Source: Saccharomonospora glauca K62
GTDB taxonomy: Bacteria > Actinomycetota > Actinomycetes > Mycobacteriales > Pseudonocardiaceae
Direction of reading: 5' to 3'
DNA: 64,000 bases
NCBI RefSeq assembly: GCF_000243395.2
Contig: NZ_CM001484.1
Span: forward strand, 1,227,568 to 1,291,567
Part shown: positions 38,042-45,724 of the stretch, piece after piece
Numbering within the stretch: position 1 is the stretch's first letter
Layout: the number at the start of each line of letters is the position of its first letter
Notes under the pieces: model-generated
The model's database searches: none
What the model was told of the DNA's origin: nothing
What the model saw: only the letters and a program-made list of their open reading frames with translations
Program-made: the position numbers and the translations under genes

Positions 38042-38580
38042 CGCAGTGCCAGCGAATACAGGGAATGCCACTTCGCCGAGTGGGGATGCTCGGCGTCGAG
38101 ACTGCCGCACAGGCCGTCGTACTGCAGCAGGCAGGCCGCGGCCAGCCCGAGGTCGTCGTCCTGCGTCGCTTTCCGCAGCAGCAGCTCGGCGAGCTCCGCA
38201 CGTCCGGCGAAGGAGGCGTACTTCGCGCCGGGACCCTCGACGAGATACTCGCGGGCGGGCTCGGACAGCAGGTCGGGAGCGTCGCGTTGCACCGGGCCCA
38301 GCAGCACCAGGGCCAGCACGGTGTCGCGCCAGTGGTCGGTGTGCAGAGAGCGCACGAAATGGACGGCGCCGAGCACGGTGAGGGTGCCGACGTCCCACGT
38401 CCCGTCACTGTCGGGTCGGAACAGGACGTCGATGACGTGGGAGGTCAGTACCCGGTCGCTGAGTTCCCGCACGGTGTCCCCGAGCAGGGACTTCCCGTCG
38501 TCGAGGTGGCAGTTCTCGTACCGGCGGGCGAGCTCGGCAAGCGCCTGGTCCGCGTTCTCGTTGGGCCGCACCATCGGCAT
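37837..38580 (-). pseudogene. Truncated CHAT-type TPR protein, N-terminal remnant
   Basis: A leftward frame from ATG 38580 whose true-looking part ends near 37993. Seen: MPMVRPNENADQALAELARR, an all-helical section and one repeat HPHSAKWHSLYSLALRYWFV-R-TGD, a pattern typical of the TPR array in actinobacterial CHAT-protease proteins, where many repeats and a C-terminal CHAT domain would follow. Here the frame then continues into antisense of the NLR gene for about 150 bases. Probably the 5' remnant of a deleted gene. No clear ribosome-binding site. Confidence 0.55.
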
Positions 38581-38642
38581 GGTGGCAGATCGCGGGCGGC
38601 CGTGGTGGGAAACGCGGCGATCCACGGTGCCGTTCCCGAGAA

Positions 38643-39128
38643 CTAGTCCGCGGTACCCCGGTGGTAGCGGACGTGGAGTCGTCGGACGTCCTCGACCAAC
38701 TCCGGCACCGGGCCCTCCACCACGACGTCCGGAGCGACCTCGGCGATCGGCAGCGGGCGGACCGGTGGGGAGGGTACTCCCAGCTCCGTGAGCCAGCTCG
38801 ACAGCTGTTGCGACGAGGCGACGTACACGATGCGGCCGAGCCCCACCCACGCGTGCGCGGCGGCACACATCGGACAGTGCTCGCCGGAGGTGTAGACGGT
38901 GGCGTGCCGCCGCTGGTCAACGGTCATGACGGTCGTCGAGAAGCGGGCGAGCTCGAACTCGGGGTGCCGGGTCCGGTCGCCGCCCGCGACGCGGTTACGG
39001 TCCTCCGCGCGCACGACGCCGTCGCCGTCGACCAGCACCGAGCCGAACGGCTCGTCGCCCGCCGCCAGCGCCTCGGCGGCGAGTTCCACACATCGCCGCA
39101 GATACGGCAGTTCGCGCTCCTCGACCAC
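38643..39128 (-). CDS. Nucleoside/cytidine deaminase family zinc hydrolase
   Basis: A 161-residue deaminase. Seen: zinc ligands H55 in HPEFEL with the proton-shuttle E57, and C85/C88 in GEHCPMC. The usual HAE is HPE. Fits the guanine/tRNA-adenosine deaminase-like branch; substrate unknown. The GTG at 39128 is chosen as GGAGG stands eight bases before it; an ATG at 39158 overlaps the hemerythrin stop but has no ribosome-binding site. Downstream of the hemerythrin gene on the same strand. Confidence 0.8.
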   Translation of the reverse strand: MVEERELPYLRRCVELAAEALAAGDEPFGSVLVDGDGVVRAEDRNRVAGGDRTRHPEFELARFSTTVMTVDQRRHATVYTSGEHCPMCAAAHAWVGLGRIVYVASSQQLSSWLTELGVPSPPVRPLPIAEVAPDVVVEGPVPELVEDVRRLHVRYHRGTAD

Positions 39129-39154
39129 GGTTCCATCCTCCCACCAACACCGGC

Positions 39155-39625
39155 TCATAGCGGGCCGAGCACGCCCTTTGGATCAGCGTCGAGCGCGAGC
39201 GTGTCGAGGATTGACGAAAGCTTGCGCTCCTCGTAGCGGAAGTGGTTCTCCATGATCGCCCCGATGCCCTCGACGTGCCGGACGAGCTCGGTGCGCAAGG
39301 CGCCCCGGTCCAGCGCGGCCCGCAGCTCGGTGAGCAGATAGGCGATCATCGAGTGGTCCTGTTCCAGGGACCGCAGGGTCTCGTGCAGCTCGGGATGAGT
39401 CGCGGCGATCGCGGGGAACAACTCGCGATCCTCGCCTTCGTGGTGCCCCGTCAGCGCGGTACAGAAGCCGTGACAGAACACCAGCAGGTCGCGTGTGAGG
39501 GGTTCCGCCTCGTCCCCGCCGGCGAGCGCCTCCTCGGTCACCCGCAGGGCTTCCCGCAAGCGTTGGTGAACGGCGGATAGTTCTCGGCTCCAGGCGACGA
39601 GCCTGGCCTTCTCGCCCTCAGCCAT
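39155..39625 (-). CDS. Hemerythrin-type (HHE) cation-binding protein
   Basis: A 156-residue four-helix-bundle protein likely to bind a diiron centre for O2, NO or peroxide handling. Seen: ligand-type His and Glu in FCHGFCTALTGHHEGEDREL, LEQDHSMIAYLL and MENHFRYEERKL. The ATG at 39625 has no purine-rich ribosome-binding site and sits in the loop of a perfect 9-bp hairpin (39612-39635), which is unusual. First gene of a two-gene unit with the deaminase. Confidence 0.8.
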   Translation of the reverse strand: MAEGEKARLVAWSRELSAVHQRLREALRVTEEALAGGDEAEPLTRDLLVFCHGFCTALTGHHEGEDRELFPAIAATHPELHETLRSLEQDHSMIAYLLTELRAALDRGALRTELVRHVEGIGAIMENHFRYEERKLSSILDTLALDADPKGVLGPL

Positions 39626-39635
39626 GTGAGGGCGA
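39612..39635 (-). promoter_or_regulatory. Hairpin enclosing the hemerythrin start codon
   Basis: TCGCCCTCA and TGAGGGCGA (39635-39627 and 39620-39612 on the minus strand) form a nine-base-pair perfect stem. The six-base loop CATGGC contains the ATG. No SD-like sequence precedes it. Either the transcript is leaderless, or initiation is structure-controlled; both are guesses. Confidence 0.5.
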
Positions 39636-39729
39636 AGGGAACGACGTGGTCATCGTCGTGCTCCTTCAGCTCCGGCGCCTCCATGCCTGACACGGTCTGC
39701 CACCGGCACGCGACGCTGCCGAGAAGCTA

Positions 39730-40437
39730 TCACACGGCCGAGGCGTTCGGGGTGGTTTCCTCCTCGACCAAGGTCTCGCGCAGCCACTGTTCGACACCCG
39801 CGATGTGCACGGTGGCCCACGACCGCGCCACCTCCGGCTGCCGCTCGGCCAACGCCCGCTGAATGGCGCGGTGTTCGGCCAACGTGCGTTCCACGGCGGC
39901 GTCCTGGGTGATGCCGCGCCACATGCGGGCGCGCTGGGTACGCCCGGACACGCTGTCCACAAAGGAACACAGCACCTGGTTGCCCGCCCCGGCGGCGATG
40001 CGGTGGTGGAACTCCAGGTCGTTCGCCACGAGTTCCTCCACGGTGGGCTCGGTGCCGAGGGAGTCCAGGAGCGCGCCCAGTTCGTCGATCTCGGACTGCG
40101 GCATGCGCAGCGCCGCCAGGGCGGTGGCCGCGGGTTCGAGGATGCGCCGTACCTCCAAAAACTGCAGCACGGTGTCGTCGCGGTGGAAGTCGACCACGAA
40201 ACCCATCGCGTCCATCAACAGCGCGGGTTCGAGGCTGGTGACGTACGTGCCGTCGCCCTGTCGTACGTCGAGCACGTGGATGAGCGACAGCGCCCGCACG
40301 GCCTCCCGCAGGGAGTTGCGGGACAGTCCGAGTCGTTCGGCGAGATCGGCCTCCCTCGGCAGGCGATCGCCGGGCCGGAGCTCCCCGTCGACGATCATCT
40401 GCTTGATCGCCTCGATGGCGCTGTCGGTGACGGACAT
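39730..40437 (-). CDS. FadR-family (GntR) transcriptional regulator
   Basis: A 235-residue repressor. Seen: N-terminal winged HTH (LPREADLAERLGLSRNSLRE, about 25-44; DGTYVTS) and an all-helical FCD ligand domain with metal-type residues (DLEFHHRIAAGAGN, WRGITQD, EHRAIQRALAERQPE). Coded nine bases downstream of the mutarotase gene. Known: FadR/FCD regulators control sugar-acid catabolism. Inference: it regulates the fucose regulon through the ACATCNGATNT sites at 33778 and 40837, responding to a pathway intermediate. Confidence 0.88.
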   Translation of the reverse strand: MSVTDSAIEAIKQMIVDGELRPGDRLPREADLAERLGLSRNSLREAVRALSLIHVLDVRQGDGTYVTSLEPALLMDAMGFVVDFHRDDTVLQFLEVRRILEPAATALAALRMPQSEIDELGALLDSLGTEPTVEELVANDLEFHHRIAAGAGNQVLCSFVDSVSGRTQRARMWRGITQDAAVERTLAEHRAIQRALAERQPEVARSWATVHIAGVEQWLRETLVEEETTPNASAV

Positions 40438-40446
40438 GGTGGCAAG

Positions 40447-40797
40447 TCACTCCTCGGTGCTGTCTCGGGGTTCGCGTTCCCGCTGTTCGGCCAGGCTCCA
40501 CACCAGCGGAATGCCGTTGTCGTCGCCCGAGTGGTCGTCGGCCTTCTCGTGCAGGGGGCCGACGGTGGCCTGTCGGCGGAGGTCGGCCGGGTGGTCTCGC
40601 AGCGCGGCGCGCATGGCGTGGTAGTCCTCGACGTCGATCAGGTGGAACAAGTGTTGCCCGGCACGCCGGAGCCGCCGGTCCCGAACCCCGTTGTTCGCCG
40701 GTGCTGCGGCGACGTCGGCGGGGATCGTCTCGTGGATCGCCCCGTGGTCGGCCTCCTCGCCGGGCGTGAGCACGGTGCGCGGGGTGATCTGCGGCAT
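40447..40797 (-). CDS. L-rhamnose/L-fucose mutarotase family protein
   Basis: A 116-residue protein that interconverts alpha and beta anomers of a 6-deoxysugar. Seen: RTVLTPGEEADHGAIHETIP (the N-terminal strand and His), GVRDRRLRRAGQHLFHLIDV and EDYHAM, with a C-terminal IPLVWSL; the Tyr/His set matches the YiiL-like ferredoxin fold. AAGGAG lies nine bases before the ATG at 40797. Co-transcribed with the FadR-type regulator. Separated by about 5 kb from the other pathway genes. Confidence 0.85.
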   Translation of the reverse strand: MPQITPRTVLTPGEEADHGAIHETIPADVAAAPANNGVRDRRLRRAGQHLFHLIDVEDYHAMRAALRDHPADLRRQATVGPLHEKADDHSGDDNGIPLVWSLAEQREREPRDSTEE

Positions 40798-40836
40798 GTC
40801 GTCACTGCTCCTTCCGGATGCGGGTACCGCCACGAT

Positions 40837-40847
40837 ACATCCGATCT
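40837..40847 (-). promoter_or_regulatory. Operator copy upstream of the mutarotase-regulator operon
   Basis: ACATCCGATCT at 40837-40847 matches 10 of 11 bases of the palindrome ACATCCGATGT at 33778-33788, and TATCGT follows on the minus strand in both. It is 40 bases from the mutarotase start. This links the two operons into one regulon. Confidence 0.7.
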
Positions 40848-40989
40848 TTCGAGGGGGTGAGGAGTGGTGAGTTGTCCGAATCGGGCGGTGGTGTCCGGCT
40901 GGGTCCCGGTGGTTCTTCCGTCATGTCGTCGTCTCGTGATCTCTTAGCTCCGATCTCCATGGCGGGCCGCGAGGTGGAGCTTCCCGCTC

Positions 40990-41766
40990 TCAGTCCTCGG
41001 TGCCGAGCCGGGTGAGGACCACGGGCCCGTCCTCGGTGATCGCGACCGTGTGCTCCGAGTGCGCCGTGCGAGAGCCGTCGGCCGACCGGATGGTCCAGCC
41101 GTCGGGGTCCATGACGATCCGGGAGCTTCCCGCGATGAACCACGGTTCCAACGCGAGCGTCATCCCCGGACGCAGGAGCAGGCCCCGGCCGGGCCGTCCC
41201 CGGTTGGGTACGTGGGGGTCCTCGTGCATGGTGCGGCCCAACCCGTGCCCGCCGAACTCGGTGTTGACCCCGTAGCCGTGGTTCGCCGCCACCGCTCCGA
41301 TGGTCGCCGAGATGTCACCGAGCCGGTTCCCCGGCCGTGTCGCCTCGATTGCCGCCGCCAGGGCTTCCTCGGTGGCGCGCACGAGCCGGACGTCCTCCTC
41401 GGCGGGAGTGCCCACGATGACGGTGACGGCGGCGTCGGCCACCCAGCCGTCGATGGAGACGGCCAGGTCCATGCTGAGGACGTCGCCGTCGCGGAGCACG
41501 TAGTCGTGGGGGAGGCCGTGCAGTACCGCGTCGTTGACGGACAGGCAGACGGTGTTGCGGAACGGGCCTCGACCGAACGACGGCGCGTAGTCCCAGTAGC
41601 AGGACTCGGCGCCCCGGTCGCGGATCAGCCTTCGCGTGTGGTGTTCGAGGTCCAGCAGGTTCACGCCCACGGCGGCCTTGGCGCGTAGTTCGGCGAGCAC
41701 CTCGGCCACGAACGCCCCGGTGGTGCGCATTCGTTCGATCTCGGCGGGGGACTTCAACTCGATCAT
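40990..41766 (-). CDS. map: Methionine aminopeptidase, type I
   Basis: A 258-residue metalloprotease that removes initiator methionine. Seen: all five metal ligands of type I enzymes (D100, D111, H174 in GGHGLG, E207 in ALEPWF, E238 in HSEHTV), with Glu/His catalytic context. AGGAG is seven bases from the ATG at 41766. Probably an accessory copy, since it is divergent from an XRE regulator with twin operators and not next to ribosomal-protein or secY genes, where the main map usually lies. Confidence 0.92.
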   Translation of the reverse strand: MIELKSPAEIERMRTTGAFVAEVLAELRAKAAVGVNLLDLEHHTRRLIRDRGAESCYWDYAPSFGRGPFRNTVCLSVNDAVLHGLPHDYVLRDGDVLSMDLAVSIDGWVADAAVTVIVGTPAEEDVRLVRATEEALAAAIEATRPGNRLGDISATIGAVAANHGYGVNTEFGGHGLGRTMHEDPHVPNRGRPGRGLLLRPGMTLALEPWFIAGSSRIVMDPDGWTIRSADGSRTAHSEHTVAITEDGPVVLTRLGTED

Positions 41767-41782
41767 GCGACGCTCCTGGGTT

Positions 41783-41834
41783 GGTATAAAAATACCGGCG
41801 CTCGCAGAGTAGCACTTGCCGGTATTTCTATACC
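41783..41834. promoter_or_regulatory. Twin palindromic operators between map and the XRE gene
   Basis: GGTATAAAAATACC (41783-41796) and GGTATTTCTATACC (41821-41834) are each palindromes (GGTAT-N4-ATACC) and together form a 17-base inverted repeat that continues to GCCGGTAT. Centres are 38 bases apart. They overlap the likely divergent promoters in an 85-base gap. Likely the site of the XRE protein itself. Confidence 0.8.
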
Positions 41835-41851
41835 GACCCTACGCTGCTCGC

Positions 41852-42118
41852 ATGGTGCGTCTGCCGCTCACGCCCGAGCAGGTGCGGGCCGGGGCCCGCC
41901 TCGGGGCGTCGTTGCGAGAGTTCCGGGGCCAGCGTGGTCTCGACGAGGTCGCTCGCGCGGCCGGGATGTCGCCCGAAACCCTGCGCAAGATCGAGACGGG
42001 TCGCCTGCCGAGCCCGGCGTTCGGCACGATTGTGCGGCTCGCGGACGCCCTCGGCGTGTCGGTGGAGAAACTCGCTGACATCTGGCGCGGCGGGGGAGCG
42101 TTCGAGGCCGCGTCCTGA
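41852..42118 (+). CDS. XRE-family transcriptional regulator
   Basis: An 88-residue protein consisting almost wholly of one HTH_3 domain: LGASLREFRGQRGLDEVARA then GMSPETLRKIETGRLPSPAF (recognition helix) and IVRLADALGVSVEKLADIWR. Divergent from map. The ATG at 41852 lies only 17 bases after the second palindrome, so the transcript may be nearly leaderless. Likely autoregulatory and controls map; the signal is unknown. Confidence 0.88.
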   Translation: MVRLPLTPEQVRAGARLGASLREFRGQRGLDEVARAAGMSPETLRKIETGRLPSPAFGTIVRLADALGVSVEKLADIWRGGGAFEAAS

Positions 42119-42270
42119 CCGACGCGGGGAGGGTCACTCACCCCGACGGGACACTGTGGACGGTGTTCGGCGGCGTGCCGTGGCGAACCGTCGGGAACTG
42201 AGCCACCACGTCGCGGCGCCGTCCACGACCCCGGTACCGAACCGGTGCGGCGAACGGCGCCCGCGTGGCG

Positions 42271-43305
42271 TCACGACTTGGTCGGGCACGCGGCGGTGGA
42301 GCCGCGCACGACGAGTTCCGGCCGGAACAGGTACTCCTCGGTGGGAGGTGCCGCGCCGGCGATCTCGTCCAACAACGTGCGCACCGCCGCGGTGACCATC
42401 GCGGTCACCTGTTGCTGGATGGTGGTCAACGGCGGGTCGGTGAACGCGATGAGTGGCGAGTCGTCGTAGCCGACCACGGAGAAGTCCCTCGGCACCTCCA
42501 GGCCCTGCCTGCGGGCCATGCGGATGGCGCCGAGCGCCATCAGGTCGCTGCCACACACCACCGCCGTGCAGTTCCGCTCCAACAGCGTCAGGGCCGCGGA
42601 GTGCCCGCCCTCGACGGAGAACAACGTGTGGACGATCAGTTTCTCGACCTCGTCGGCGCCCACCACGGGCGTCATGAGCTCGCGGAACTTCTCGGCCTTG
42701 CGTTGCACGGGCACGAACCGCTTCGGCCCGACGGCGAGTCCGATGCGCTCGTGTCCCAGCTCGCGCAGGTGTGTCAGCGCCAGCTCCACCGCCGCGCCGT
42801 CGTCGTCGGAGAAGAACGGCGCCTTCACGCCGGGCGCGTACCCGTTGACGAACACCACCGGAACCCCGCTCTCGATGAGGCGGTGGTACCGGCTGTGGTC
42901 GGCGGTGGTGTCGGCGTGCAGCCCCGACACGAACACGATGCCGGACACCCCTCGCGCCGTGAGCGTCTCGATGAACTCGTCCTCGGTGGCCCCTCCGGGC
43001 GCCTGCGTGCACAGCACCGAGCGGTACCCGCGCATCACCAAGGTCCGGTCGATCACCTGGGCGAACGCCGGGAAGATCGGGTTGTCCAGCTCGGGGATGA
43101 TCAGCCCGATCAGTCCCGCGCTGCGCTGGCGGGCCCGCGCCGGGCGTTCGTAGCCGAGCCGGTCCAGGGCAGCCAACACGGCTTGGCGCGTGGCCGCGGC
43201 GACCCCCGGTTTGCCGTTGAGTACCCGACTCACCGTCGCCTCGCTGACGTTCGCCAGTTCGGCGATGTCGGCGAGGCGAACACCGTCGAGCGAGCTCTTA
43301 GCCAT
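42271..43305 (-). CDS. LacI-family repressor of the alpha-glucoside operon
   Basis: A 344-residue repressor. Seen: HTH RLADIAELANVSEATVSRVL with the hinge LNGKPGVAAATRQAV, and a periplasmic-binding-type effector domain (LIGLIIPELDNPIFPAFAQ, VVGYDDSPLIAFTDPPLTTI). The ATG at 43305 overlaps the end of the alpha-glucosidase gene by eight bases, so regulator and enzyme are coupled. Probably binds the GCAAG-type palindromes upstream of the binding-protein gene; effector probably maltose or a similar glucoside (inferred). Confidence 0.88.
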   Translation of the reverse strand: MAKSSLDGVRLADIAELANVSEATVSRVLNGKPGVAAATRQAVLAALDRLGYERPARARQRSAGLIGLIIPELDNPIFPAFAQVIDRTLVMRGYRSVLCTQAPGGATEDEFIETLTARGVSGIVFVSGLHADTTADHSRYHRLIESGVPVVFVNGYAPGVKAPFFSDDDGAAVELALTHLRELGHERIGLAVGPKRFVPVQRKAEKFRELMTPVVGADEVEKLIVHTLFSVEGGHSAALTLLERNCTAVVCGSDLMALGAIRMARRQGLEVPRDFSVVGYDDSPLIAFTDPPLTTIQQQVTAMVTAAVRTLLDEIAGAAPPTEEYLFRPELVVRGSTAACPTKS

Positions 43306-44866
43306 CCACGTCTCCGCTCCACCACACGGCACTCTCCGGCGGCAGCGTCACCGCGTCGTCGGTGAGGTCGAGTTCCGAGACCGCGCAGCTGGTGAGCCGC
43401 ACCGTTCCCGGACGGGTGATCGTCACCGGCGACGACGAGAAGTTCACCGTGCAGATGAACGCCGAGCCGCGGCGGAAGGCGAGCACGTCGTCGGGCGAGT
43501 CGCTCCATTCGAAAGCCTCCGCCGGAAGCTCACGGCGCTGCCGCAGGGCTTCACGGTACAGCGACAGCATGGAGCCGGAGTCATCGCTCTGGGCCTCGAC
43601 GGTGAGTTCCGCCCAGTGCCGGGGTTGCGGCAGCCACGACGAGCCGCCGAACCCGAACGGCGGTTCCGTGCCCGACCACGGCAGCGGCACCCGGCAGCCG
43701 TCCCGCCCCCGGTCGGTGTGCCCGGAACGCTCCCACACCGGGTCGGCGAGCACCTCGTCCGGCAGGTCGGTGACCTCCTCCAGGCCCAGCTCCTCGCCCT
43801 GGTAGACGTACACCGAGCCCGGCAACGCCATGGTCAGCAGGGCGGCGGCCCTGGCCCGGCGCACGCCTTGCTCCCCACCGCCGTAGCGGGTGACGTGCCG
43901 GTGGACGTCGTGGTTGGACAGCACCCACGTCGTCGGGGCGTTCACCGTGGCCACAGCCTTGAGCGAGGCGTCGACGACTTTCCGGAACTCCGCTGCCGAC
44001 CAGTCGGCCTCCAGGTAGTGGAAGTTGAACGCCTGGTGCAGCTCGTCCGGGCGCAGGTAGCGGGCCAACCGTTCGGCGCTCGGCACCCACGCCTCCGCGA
44101 CGCCGATGCGCTCGCCGGGGTAGGAGTCGAGGATCTTGCGCCATTCCCGGTAGATCTCGTGCACGCCGTCCTGGTCGAAGTACGGCAACGGCCGCGAGGT
44201 GAGCAGCGACGCCTGGTCGGTGCAGCCGGCGTCGGGCAACCCGTCCGCCTTCACCATGCCGTGGGCGACGTCGATGCGGAAGCCGTCGACCCCTCGGTCG
44301 AGCCAGAACCGCAGGATGCTCGCGAACTCCGCGCGCACCTCGGGGTTCTGCCAGTTCAGGTCGGGCTGGCCGGGGTCGAACAGGTGCAGGTACCACTGGC
44401 CGTCGGCCACCTGCGTCCACGCGGGACCGCCGAAGACCGACTCCCAGTCGTTGGGCGGTCCACCGTCGCGGCCGTCCCGGAAGAGGTACCGATCGCGGGC
44501 CGGGGAGCCGGGTTCCGCCGCGAGTGCCTCGACGAACCACGGGTGCTGGGACGACGTGTGGTTGGGCACGATGTCGACGATGACCTTCAGCCCCCGGTCG
44601 TGGGCCTCGGAGATCAGTGCCTCGGCGTCGGAGAGCTCCCCGAAGACCGGGTCCACGGCCCGGTAGTCGGCCACGTCGTAGCCGCCGTCGGCCATGGGCG
44701 AGGTGTAGAACGGGGTCAGCCACACGGCGTCCACACCGAGATCGGCCAGGTAGTCGAGCTTCGACCGGACCCCCGGCAGGTCGCCGACGCCGTCGCCGTT
44801 GCCGTCGGCGAAACTCCGCACGTACACCTGGTAGATCGCCGCGGTGCGCCACCACTCGTTGCTCAT
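43298..44866 (-). CDS. Alpha-glucosidase (glycoside hydrolase family 13)
   Basis: A 522-residue cytoplasmic amylase-fold enzyme that hydrolyses terminal alpha-glucosidic bonds of imported sugars. Seen: N-terminal WWRTAAIYQVYVRSFAD, DIVPNHTS (region I), nucleophile D199 in DGFRIDVAH, acid/base E258 in GVAEAW and transition-state Asp320 in SNHD, then the C-terminal beta domain. No signal peptide. AAAGGAA precedes the ATG at 44866. The substrate, maltose or isomaltose or trehalose-like, cannot be set from motifs alone. Confidence 0.93.
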   Translation of the reverse strand: MSNEWWRTAAIYQVYVRSFADGNGDGVGDLPGVRSKLDYLADLGVDAVWLTPFYTSPMADGGYDVADYRAVDPVFGELSDAEALISEAHDRGLKVIVDIVPNHTSSQHPWFVEALAAEPGSPARDRYLFRDGRDGGPPNDWESVFGGPAWTQVADGQWYLHLFDPGQPDLNWQNPEVRAEFASILRFWLDRGVDGFRIDVAHGMVKADGLPDAGCTDQASLLTSRPLPYFDQDGVHEIYREWRKILDSYPGERIGVAEAWVPSAERLARYLRPDELHQAFNFHYLEADWSAAEFRKVVDASLKAVATVNAPTTWVLSNHDVHRHVTRYGGGEQGVRRARAAALLTMALPGSVYVYQGEELGLEEVTDLPDEVLADPVWERSGHTDRGRDGCRVPLPWSGTEPPFGFGGSSWLPQPRHWAELTVEAQSDDSGSMLSLYREALRQRRELPAEAFEWSDSPDDVLAFRRGSAFICTVNFSSSPVTITRPGTVRLTSCAVSELDLTDDAVTLPPESAVWWSGDVDG

Positions 44867-44875
44867 GATTTCCTT

Positions 44876-45724
44876 TCAGCTCTTGACGCCGCCCGCCGTG
44901 AGCCCGGCGACGAGATGACGTTGGACGAGGAAGAACACGATCGCCGACGGCACCATGACCACGACGGAACTCGCCGTGAGCAGCCCCCACTCCGCCTTGA
45001 AGTCGCTGACGAACGTCGCCATGCCCACGGGAAGCGTGTAGTGCTCCTCGCTCTGCATGAACACACTCGCGAAGGCCACCTCGCCCCACGTGGTGATGAA
45101 GGAGTAGAACACCGTCACCGCGATGCCCGGCTTCGCCAGGGGAACGATGAGCCGCCAGAACGTGCCGAACGGGCTGAGTCCGTCGACGCGACCCGCTTCG
45201 TCGATCGAGACGGGGATCGTGTCGAAGTAGCCCTTGAGCATCCACGCGCAGTACGGCACCGCCATCGTGGAGGAGGCGAGGACCAGTCCTCCGTAGGAGT
45301 CGAGCAGTCTCAGCTCCGACAGCACGTTGTACAACGGCACGATCAGCACGGCCGCCGGGAACATCTGTGTGACGAGGAACGACCACATCAGGGGCCGTTT
45401 GCCGGGGAACCGCATGCGGGAGGCCGCGTACCCCGCCGTGGCCGCGATCAGCACCGCGAACACGGTGGTGGCCGTCGCCACGATCAGGGAGTTCGCGAAC
45501 CACGTCAAAAACCGCGTCTCGCCGAACACCTGGACGTAGTTGTCGAGGCCGAGCGTGCCGAGTTCGTCGGGGCGGGTCCAGGTGCCGCGATCGGTCTTGA
45601 GCGAGGTCAGGGCCACCCAGGCCACCGGGAACACCGCGACGACGCTCGCGAGCACCAGCGTGGTGTGCAACGCGGTGGACGACAGCGCGCTGCGTTGGTC
45701 CCTGCGACGCGCCTTCCGGGTCAT
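44876..45724 (-). CDS. Sugar ABC permease (MalG type)
   Basis: A 282-residue inner-membrane permease with six helices. Seen: LASVVAVFPVAWVALTSLK, MFPAAVLIVPLYNVLSEL, and the EAA-type loop IDEAGRVDGLSPFGTFWRLIVPL before the last helices. Overlaps the MalF-type gene stop (ATGA). Confidence 0.92.
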   Translation of the reverse strand: MTRKARRRDQRSALSSTALHTTLVLASVVAVFPVAWVALTSLKTDRGTWTRPDELGTLGLDNYVQVFGETRFLTWFANSLIVATATTVFAVLIAATAGYAASRMRFPGKRPLMWSFLVTQMFPAAVLIVPLYNVLSELRLLDSYGGLVLASSTMAVPYCAWMLKGYFDTIPVSIDEAGRVDGLSPFGTFWRLIVPLAKPGIAVTVFYSFITTWGEVAFASVFMQSEEHYTLPVGMATFVSDFKAEWGLLTASSVVVMVPSAIVFFLVQRHLVAGLTAGGVKS

